This document shows positions 58,768 through 64,000 of a stretch of 64,000 nt of DNA, one piece after another; positions within the stretch are counted from its first letter, which is position 1; every line of letters starts with the position of its first letter. Below the pieces are notes generated by a model. The model was not told where the DNA came from and searched no databases. It saw only the letters and a program-made list of their open reading frames with translations. Both the position numbers and the translations under genes were made by a program. This stretch comes from Phycisphaerales bacterium (lineage in GTDB: Bacteria; Planctomycetota; Phycisphaerae; Phycisphaerales; UBA1924). The stretch spans positions 46,333 through 110,332 of the forward strand of contig JADLBU010000050.1 in NCBI GenBank assembly GCA_020847535.1, in the 5' to 3' direction.

Positions 58768-58796
58768 AAAGGGCCCGGCTGTTCGCCGGGCCCTTT
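58768..58796. terminator. Bidirectional-type hairpin terminator
   Basis: AAAGGGCCCGGC (58768-58779), 5-base loop, GCCGGGCCCTTT (58785-58796). It lies between the convergent peptidase gene (ends 58739) and sigma-partner gene (ends 58823) and can serve both. Confidence 0.9.
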
Positions 58797-58822
58797 GTGA
58801 TGCGATCAGCTCCGTAAGGCGA

Positions 58823-60067
58823 TCACGGCCCCAGGAAGACATCGAAGCCATCGGCCGGCAGCTCCCGGCCGGTGAGCGTCAGCGTCAGACCATCCTCGTT
58901 CTGCTCAAGGCGACCCTCGACGAAATATCGTGGAGGCCGCGGCAGCCAGATGCAGTCGGGGCCGTCGATGCCGCTGCTGGGGACGTACGACGTCTGGAGC
59001 CAGTCCGCCGAGCCGTCGGTGAAGAGGCCGTGCTGGCCGGCGCCGTGATGGTTGGGGGAATTCTCACGGGGGCTGGAACGCTGACCGGCGATCGCACGCA
59101 GCACCGCCGGAGAGCGGTCGGCGAGGATCAGCCGCCGGCCCGATTCATTCCAGCCCGGAGCGCGCTTGCCGAACATGAGCTGGTAGCTGTACGAAATCTC
59201 ATCCAGGGATCTCCAATCGCTCGCCGAGGGTCGGCTGGCGGTCTGCGCGGCGTGCGGGTTGCCGGGGCAGGCGAGCGAGGTCAGCTTCGTGTAGCCCTTC
59301 CTGATGAGCGTGTAGAGGTTGGATGAGTTGGCGTTGGGCTTGGATTCATCGACATCCCACCAGCGCTGCGGGCCGAGGGATGCGACCGAGACGGGCAGTG
59401 AGTCGCGGTTCTCGCCCGCGTACGCGGACATCGCAGAGGCGACCGACTGCATGTTGGAGTTGCACTGCATCTGCATCTCGCGCTGGCGGAGTCCGGCGAG
59501 CACGGGCCACATGATGGATGCGGCGACCAGGAGCATCGCGGCGATCGACACCAGGTCGAGCGCCCGGCGACGCACCCACGCGCCGCGTGAAATCGGGATC
59601 GGGGCCAGTTCACCATCGATATCGGGGCTCACCAGATCGACGAGCCGCGCGGTGCGCTCGGCCAGGTCGCCCGATGCTGCGGCGCCGGCGCGGGAGCGAA
59701 GCAGCACCGCGAGCTGTTCGTGCTTGTGCGCCCGCGCCCGGAGCGGTTCGTCGACGCCTGCGGCATCGAAGCCGGCTTCGACCCAGGCATCAACAGCCCG
59801 GGCGTCATCGGGGGAGAGCGTGATCAGTTGTTCATCGGCCGGGATGCGGGCCATCGTGCGGGCGAGCAGGTCGTCGCTGCCTGCCGCGGAGTTCTGATCC
59901 AACATCCCCATCAATTCCATGACCCTCATTACGGTGGGGCGGAGCTCCGCGGATACTTGCTCGAGATCCCACCCGGCCTCCACCAGGGCATCCAATGCCT
60001 GTTGCGAGGCCTGCTCGAGCTTCTGCTCGTTGGGATCCAGAGGTGATTGCGAATCGTTCAAACTCAT
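58823..60067 (-). CDS. Putative anti-sigma/membrane regulator with pseudopilin-like periplasmic domain
   Basis: A 414-residue protein whose ATG (60067) overlaps the sigma factor stop as ATGA. The N-terminal ~165 residues are acidic, helical and cytoplasmic. One membrane helix at about 168-192 (DLVSIAAMLLVAASIMWPVL) follows. Right after it the sequence reads REMQMQCNSNMQSVASAMSA plus YAGENRDSLPVSVASLG, much like the post-helix part of planctomycete pseudopilins. The rest resembles a pilin-like display domain (ESGRRLILADRSP, HGAGQHGLFTDGSADWLQT). It lacks a zinc-binding ZAS motif. An anti-sigma role is inferred from position alone. Confidence 0.65.
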   Translation of the reverse strand: MSLNDSQSPLDPNEQKLEQASQQALDALVEAGWDLEQVSAELRPTVMRVMELMGMLDQNSAAGSDDLLARTMARIPADEQLITLSPDDARAVDAWVEAGFDAAGVDEPLRARAHKHEQLAVLLRSRAGAAASGDLAERTARLVDLVSPDIDGELAPIPISRGAWVRRRALDLVSIAAMLLVAASIMWPVLAGLRQREMQMQCNSNMQSVASAMSAYAGENRDSLPVSVASLGPQRWWDVDESKPNANSSNLYTLIRKGYTKLTSLACPGNPHAAQTASRPSASDWRSLDEISYSYQLMFGKRAPGWNESGRRLILADRSPAVLRAIAGQRSSPRENSPNHHGAGQHGLFTDGSADWLQTSYVPSSGIDGPDCIWLPRPPRYFVEGRLEQNEDGLTLTLTGRELPADGFDVFLGP

Positions 60068-60840
60068 CGGGATCCGTCCTCGTTGTTGAGCGACTTCCAT
60101 TTCTTGGCAAACGAAGCGACCGCGGCATGGAGCCGGCTCTTGACGGTTCCCAGGGGGATCTGGAGCTCGTCGGCGATCTGGGCGTAGCTGAGTCTCTGGA
60201 AATAGGACAACAGAAGAATCTCCCGAAGCGAGAGCGGCAGCGACTGGACGGCTTCCTGTACCCGGCGATCTCGCTCCTGAGCATCCAGCGCCTGATCCGG
60301 CCCTGGAAGGTCGATGTGCATCAGATCCACGAACGTGGCGCCTGAGGCTTCATCCCCCGCGGAGGCCACGCCTGACACCGGGGCCGAGAGGTCCACGGTG
60401 CGCTGTCTGCCCTTCTTACGGAGGTAGTCCCGACCTTTGTTCGCGGCGATCGTGAAAAGCCAGGGCCGGAACGTCCGCTCCAGGTCAAACGACCCGAGCG
60501 ACTGGTGTACCTGGAGGAAAGCCTCCTGAAAGACATCCTCGGCGGCGGCCCGGTCCCCGACTAGCCGGATGAGGAAATTGAGGAGTTCCTGCTGGTAGCG
60601 TTCGATAAGCGTTCGGAACGCGGTCCGGTCGCCACCCCGGACTTGGTCGATCAGCTGTTCATCGGTCAGGGGGCTGGAGGGTGGCACGAGGGAGTCCGAG
60701 AATGTGTTGGCCCGGGAGCGAGCGGCCGCAGGCCCGCGTACCGGCCTGGATGAGCCGGATCCGGCGCGGAGGGCATCCGGTACACGATACCCGAAAGGAC
60801 TGACGGCGATCAGGGCGATCACGGAGGCTCTACGCCGCAT
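60064..60840 (-). CDS. ECF-type RNA polymerase sigma factor
   Basis: A 258-residue sigma-70 family factor. Region 2 is LLNFLIRLVGDRAAAEDVFQ and FDLERTFRPWLFTIAANKGR, with YLRKKGRQ; region 4 is LPLSLREILLLSYFQRLSYA with the helix-turn-helix AQIADELQIPLGTVKSRLHA. It redirects RNA polymerase to a regulon in response to an envelope or cell-surface signal. ATG 60840 adds a ~40-residue N-terminal extension before the conserved part. The start overlaps the end of the DUF4286 gene by 22 bases. A partner membrane regulator follows directly. Confidence 0.92.
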   Translation of the reverse strand: MRRRASVIALIAVSPFGYRVPDALRAGSGSSRPVRGPAAARSRANTFSDSLVPPSSPLTDEQLIDQVRGGDRTAFRTLIERYQQELLNFLIRLVGDRAAAEDVFQEAFLQVHQSLGSFDLERTFRPWLFTIAANKGRDYLRKKGRQRTVDLSAPVSGVASAGDEASGATFVDLMHIDLPGPDQALDAQERDRRVQEAVQSLPLSLREILLLSYFQRLSYAQIADELQIPLGTVKSRLHAAVASFAKKWKSLNNEDGSR

Positions 60841-61157
60841 GGCAGGGAAAGGATCAGAGTTCCCTCCCGCCGTTCAAAAGAAACACCGGGGCGGCTTCCA
60901 AATCTGGCGATCCCATCGGCTCTGAGCTTTGGGGCGTGGATTGCGATGTAGTGGTCAAAGGCGGCCCGGTCCGGGAACAGGTACGTGGTCTCGATCAGGA
61001 TGGGCTGGGCGGGCGAGGTCAGACGGGTGATGCTCGCCGAGATTGCCCCGCCGTCGAGCACGGCCTGCACATGGCCGTCCGACAACCAATGGGTGTACTC
61101 GCTCGCCGTGGTTTCATCGGGGAGGGTCGCGATCACGCTATAGCTGACCAACGGCAT
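60819..61157 (-). CDS. DUF4286-type small protein
   Basis: A 112-residue protein from ATG 61157, MPLVSYSVIATLPDETTASE. The pattern fits DUF4286: a ferredoxin-like dimeric alpha/beta barrel shape with IETTYLFPDRAAFDHYIAIH and KLRADGIARFGS near the end. No catalytic role is established for this family. Its stop overlaps the sigma gene start by 22 bases on the same strand. An earlier in-frame start overlaps the divergent sigma factor gene and is rejected. Confidence 0.8.
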   Translation of the reverse strand: MPLVSYSVIATLPDETTASEYTHWLSDGHVQAVLDGGAISASITRLTSPAQPILIETTYLFPDRAAFDHYIAIHAPKLRADGIARFGSRPGVSFERREGTLILSLPCGVEPP

Positions 61158-61243
61158 AAAGTGCCCTCCGGAGCCACGGGCTGGGGCCAGAATCCGGGTT
61201 CTGGCAGGGCAATGTTGCCCCCGGCGAAACGTTGTACCAGAGG

Positions 61244-61873
61244 ATGCACGCGTTGGGGAACGCCCAGGACCGAGATTCCGAGGCCCAGGCGATCCGGCTG
61301 ACCGGGCTACTCGCGCTGGCATCCCGTGGGGATCAGGCAGCCTGGCGCGAGCTGGTCGGCCTGTACGCCCGGCGTGTCTTTGCGATGGGCTTCAGCCGGT
61401 TCCGGAACCGGGAGCTGGCCGAAGAGATCGCCCAGAGCGTGTTTGCAACGGTCGCCGCCAAGCTCGCATCCGGCGACTACACGGAGCGGGGAAGGTTCGA
61501 GTCGTGGCTGATGCGGGTCACGATGAACAGGATCCGGGATGAGGCCCGGAGGGCAGCGCGGCAGGCGGTCCCGACCGATCCTGCATCGCTGGTTGATATC
61601 CGGGAAGATGGACAGCGTGGGGGTGCGGAGCGGGATGATGATTCGGGCAGGTTTCTGGCGCTGCGTGATGCGCTGACCCAACTGCCCGATGCGGATCGCG
61701 AGGTGTTGATGCTCCGGCACCAGGGACAGATGGCTTTCAAGGAGATGTCCGAATTGCTGGATGAGCCCGTGGGAACGCTCCTTGCCCGGCACCACCGGGC
61801 GCTGCGGAAGCTCCGAGAGATCATGGAATCGCCCGATGCTGCCGAGCGGGCACGACGAGTGGAGGGTCGATGA
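61244..61873 (+). CDS. ECF-type RNA polymerase sigma factor
   Basis: A ~209-residue sigma factor. Region 2: ELVGLYARRVFAMGFSRFRN and RELAEEIAQSVFATVAAKLA; region 4: LPDADREVLMLRHQGQMAFK with helix-turn-helix KEMSELLDEPVGTLLARHHR. ATG 61244 is chosen; TTG 61232 or TTG 61253 are possible because AGAGG sits close to the ATG. The next gene begins inside its stop (ATGA). It is divergent from the DUF4286/sigma operon, giving two sigma modules back to back. Confidence 0.9.
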   Translation: MHALGNAQDRDSEAQAIRLTGLLALASRGDQAAWRELVGLYARRVFAMGFSRFRNRELAEEIAQSVFATVAAKLASGDYTERGRFESWLMRVTMNRIRDEARRAARQAVPTDPASLVDIREDGQRGGAERDDDSGRFLALRDALTQLPDADREVLMLRHQGQMAFKEMSELLDEPVGTLLARHHRALRKLREIMESPDAAERARRVEGR

Positions 61874-62388
61874 CGATGGAGAATCTCAACATCAACCGCA
61901 TGCAGGATAACGGGCTCGATGCCGACCTGGTTGCGACCAGTACCGCGATCGATGAACTGGCAGCGCGCGATGCGTGTGCGGCGGGTCGGGGCTTTGAGGA
62001 CCGGCTGGCGATCGCGACCATGCCGCGCATCGGTGCGCGCGATTCCGGTGATGAGATCGTGTATTCGTTCAAGGCGCATGCAGCGCGGGATTCGTGGGTG
62101 CGGCCGATGCGGCTGGCGGCGATGATCGCGCTGGCGGCGTCCGCGGGCTTTGTGTGGTTCGCGACTCGCCCGGCTCCGGTGGCGGCGCCCGTTGCTCCGG
62201 AGGAGGTTGCCGCAGCGTTGTCACCGGTCGAGCAGGATGTCGAAGTCTGGCTGGGGATCACCGACACGGAGATCGCGTTCGCCAGGGCCGAGGTGGATGA
62301 GCTGGCGATCGATTCGGACATTCTCGATGAATCGCTGGGTGGAGAGCCCAGCGCCGGGGCATGGTTCCTCGAGGGAGAATCGCTGTGA
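61870..62388 (+). CDS. Small membrane protein, probable anti-sigma factor
   Basis: A 172-residue protein coupled to the sigma gene by ATGA. The cytoplasmic N-terminus (about 70 residues) is followed by one membrane helix (MRLAAMIALAASAGFVWFAT) and a short acidic periplasmic part (PVEQDVEVWLGITDTEIAFA). Size, topology and coupling fit a trans-acting anti-sigma factor, although no zinc-binding His/Cys pattern is present. A role in holding the sigma factor at the membrane is inference. Its stop overlaps the next gene start by a single base (TGATG). Confidence 0.65.
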   Translation: MTMENLNINRMQDNGLDADLVATSTAIDELAARDACAAGRGFEDRLAIATMPRIGARDSGDEIVYSFKAHAARDSWVRPMRLAAMIALAASAGFVWFATRPAPVAAPVAPEEVAAALSPVEQDVEVWLGITDTEIAFARAEVDELAIDSDILDESLGGEPSAGAWFLEGESL

Positions 62389-63389
62389 TGATCCGGCTTC
62401 CGACAGGACGGCGGATGGCGATCGTTGCGGCGGCGATCAGTGCCGCGGTGCTGCTGCCCGCGCTTGCGCAGCCGGCTTCAGGTCCGCAGGATGGCAAGCC
62501 GGCCCAGAAGCAGCAGCCCGGTGAAGAAGGAAAAGATCGCGGACCTCGCCACGGACCGCTGACACGCCAGGAGTGGCGCGACCGGCTGACACAGCGCCAG
62601 GAAGAACTCAGAGCGCTCCAGCAGCGCGTGGATGAAGCGCAGGCAATGCTGGGCAACGCGGAGCTGACCGATCAGCAGATCGCCGACAAGATGGAAGAGA
62701 TGCGGCCATCCGTGCGCTGGTTCCTGATGCGCGGGATCGGAGATCGCGGGGATCGTGGTGGTGGGGGTGGTGGGGGTGGTGGGGGTGGTGGGGGTGGGGA
62801 TGGGCACGGCGAGTTTGGAGATCGCGGAGGTGGGCCATGGTCCGGACGCGGTGATGATCCCGATGCCGGCAGGCCCGCAACCAAGGAAGATGTGGACAAG
62901 GCGATCGCGTGGGTCGGAGAGAACATGCCGCGCCTCGCGCCACGCCTCACGGAACTGAACCAGAAAGACCCCGAGGCGGTCAAGCGGATCGTGCAGCGGA
63001 TGCGCGGGCGGATCGCCGAGATGGAGCGGCTCGCCAAGGACAATCCGCAGGCCGCCAAGGCCCGCATCGAGGAATGGCAGGCGGGGATGCGAGTCGTTGA
63101 TACTTCGCGAGCCCTGCGCGAGCACATCCGCTCCAACGCCGATCAGGAAGCGATCAGCAAGGCGCGTGAAGAGGTGCGGGCAGCGCTGGTTGCCCAGTTC
63201 GACGCCCAGGCGAACGTGCAGGAGAACGACCTCACGGAGCTCAAGGAGAAGGTCCAGAGCTTGGAGGAGCGGTTGGATTCACGCCGAGCGGGCCGCGAGA
63301 AGTGGCTCGAGGACCGGCTCAAGGACATCGAGACCGGGAAGGATCGCCACGGCCCGCCAGGGGAGAGGTCTGAGAAAGATCGCAAGTAG
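62388..63389 (+). CDS. Exported helical protein with LTDQQ motif and poly-Gly tract, third gene of the sigma operon
   Basis: A 333-residue exported protein. ATG 62388 (GTG 62385 is an alternative) gives a signal peptide ending LLPALAQP. The mature part begins with a charged helical region (LTRQEWRDRLTQRQEELRAL, AELTDQQIADKMEEMRPSVR), a 14-residue Gly run, and long coiled-coil-like helices to a Lys/Arg-rich end. The LTxxQ-like motifs and helical character recall Spy/CpxP-type periplasmic proteins and the four-gene array at 30862-35778, but similarity is general. Being behind a sigma/anti-sigma pair, it could be the envelope sensor or an output of that module. Confidence 0.75.
   Translation: MIRLPTGRRMAIVAAAISAAVLLPALAQPASGPQDGKPAQKQQPGEEGKDRGPRHGPLTRQEWRDRLTQRQEELRALQQRVDEAQAMLGNAELTDQQIADKMEEMRPSVRWFLMRGIGDRGDRGGGGGGGGGGGGGGDGHGEFGDRGGGPWSGRGDDPDAGRPATKEDVDKAIAWVGENMPRLAPRLTELNQKDPEAVKRIVQRMRGRIAEMERLAKDNPQAAKARIEEWQAGMRVVDTSRALREHIRSNADQEAISKAREEVRAALVAQFDAQANVQENDLTELKEKVQSLEERLDSRRAGREKWLEDRLKDIETGKDRHGPPGERSEKDRK
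62757..62798 (+). repeat. 9-bp minisatellite GGTGGTGGG, about 4.7 copies (14 Gly codons)
   Basis: Perfect GGTGGTGGG units at 62757-62792 plus GGTGGG, all in frame, encode the Gly run of the 62388-63389 protein. Slippage would alter the Gly-linker length in threes. Confidence 0.9.
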
Positions 63390-63415
63390 GTTACGTTGCC
63401 ATATCTCCCCCCGAG

Positions 63416-63835
63416 CTAGAACTTGGAATCGCCATCCTCGATTCCCATGGCGTCAGCTACGGCGAGAGCACTACGGAGGACTGACGTGCCATACTGTCGC
63501 GCAAGGCGTACGACGACGCGTGCGCCGTTCGAAGTCCACTCCGCGTTTTCTGCCAAGATCTTCGCGAGTGCGGCGTCGTCTGTAGTTTTTGGAATCTCAG
63601 CCAAGATTCCCGCATACTCATCGCGAAGAGTGCTGGGATACACGGCGCTCGTATCGAGCTGTACCGCGAGATCCTGAAGAGTCTCTTCGACACACGCCGT
63701 GGCGATCTCGCGTGGGTCTGAGTAGTCGTGCATTGGCGACCGTCGCGCCTCGTCAGCATCACCAAAGACGTCCCCCATGCTCTCTACGCACGCCTTGGCC
63801 ATCGTAAGTAAACGCGGATCTGAAGCGATCGACAT
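63416..63835 (-). CDS. Hypothetical protein, lower-GC accessory gene
   Basis: A 139-residue mostly helical protein (MSIASDPRLLTMAKACVESM, REIATACVEETLQDLAVQLD, RVVVRLARQYGTSVLRSALA). ATG 63835 has GGAGG eight bases upstream; an in-frame ATG at 63850 is possible. No family recognised and no signal peptide. Its base composition looks less GC-rich than neighbours and it adjoins an IS3-type transposase gene, so it may be acquired DNA. Confidence 0.7.
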   Translation of the reverse strand: MSIASDPRLLTMAKACVESMGDVFGDADEARRSPMHDYSDPREIATACVEETLQDLAVQLDTSAVYPSTLRDEYAGILAEIPKTTDDAALAKILAENAEWTSNGARVVVRLARQYGTSVLRSALAVADAMGIEDGDSKF

Positions 63836-63945
63836 GACTGGATCCTCCATTTATGCAACCCGAAAAATGTGCTCTCTGATCCATCCCAGATTCCGTTGAC
63901 ACAACCTGCCCGCGGCTACAACTGCCGGGGCCAAGGAGTGTCGCG

Positions 63946-64000
63946 ATGGGACGGAAGGTCTATTCCGACGAGTTCAAGAGGGCCGCGATCGAGCAGGTCA
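63946..64000 (+). mobile_element. Start of IS3-family-type transposase OrfA (runs off window)
   Basis: ATG 63946, after AAGGAG, encodes MGRKVYSDEFKRAAIEQV at the window edge. This matches the first residues of the helix-turn-helix OrfA protein of IS3-type insertion sequences (typically KYSxEFKxxAV). The preceding ~60 bases (GTTGACACAACCTGCCCGCG) may hold the terminal inverted repeat, but the other end is not visible, so the element boundary is not known. Confidence 0.75.

Noticed and set aside
1..64000. CRISPR arrays, rRNA and tRNA genes
   Set aside because: No regularly spaced direct repeats of CRISPR type and no rRNA or tRNA signatures were seen on either strand.

Overview
The window is GC-rich chromosomal DNA from a planctomycete, most likely a member of the Phycisphaerae. 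This is inferred from three things. Exported proteins carry two planctomycete-type C-terminal tails: a VPGP/IPGP-like motif plus hydrophobic helix plus Arg-rich end, and a paired EF-hand (dockerin-like) tail ending in Gly-Cys. There is a cluster of Tat-exported Gfo/Idh/MocA oxidoreductases with a sugar isomerase-like protein. Pseudopilins, ECF sigma factors and secreted proteins of unknown function are numerous. No rRNA, tRNA or CRISPR array was recognised.

Layout. 1-11613: a long co-directional type II secretion operon (gspF end, gspG-H-I-J-K, a PilM/PilN-like GspL, a PilO-like GspM, a GspC/PilP-like protein, the secretin GspD and a lipoprotein), with most junctions overlapping as ATGA. 11757-18939: aldo/keto reductase, a TyrA-like dehydrogenase, a minus-strand block of one TIM-barrel isomerase and two Gfo/Idh/MocA oxidoreductases, and a divergent MFS transporter. 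18995-24417: divergent secreted GH13 alpha-amylase and GH31 alpha-glucosidase. 24448-28984: PilZ protein, a very Gly-rich surface protein, two zinc-ribbon membrane proteins, a sorting-tail protein and a palindromic repeat element. 29069-35778: SpoVR, then four tandem secreted paralogues with LTxxQ motifs. 35863-41900: MsrB, two unknown proteins, TerC and a ChaN-like lipoprotein.

41989-44851 (minus): two tandem ClpP/crotonase-fold proteins, one with a candidate catalytic serine and one where the aligned position is glycine. 45090-49611: CCA-adding-type enzyme, AhpD-like protein, a sorting-tail protein, hicB with a frameshifted hicA, and a dockerin-tailed protein. 49728-57177 (minus): alpha-glucan phosphorylase, pseudopilin, a fused LptC/LptA-like protein, GNAT acetyltransferase, rplT and an extended rpmI. 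57543-63389: a secreted C39-like cysteine peptidase and two ECF sigma/membrane-regulator modules. The right edge holds a lower-GC hypothetical gene and the start of an IS3-type transposase, probably an accessory region.

How the parts fit together. The T2SS is a plausible exporter for the amylase and other secreted proteins. Amylase, alpha-glucosidase and glucan phosphorylase would together degrade external and internal alpha-glucans. The most promising undescribed material is the four-gene LTxxQ array, the active/inactive ClpP-like pair, and the sigma factor partner that carries a pseudopilin-like outer domain.
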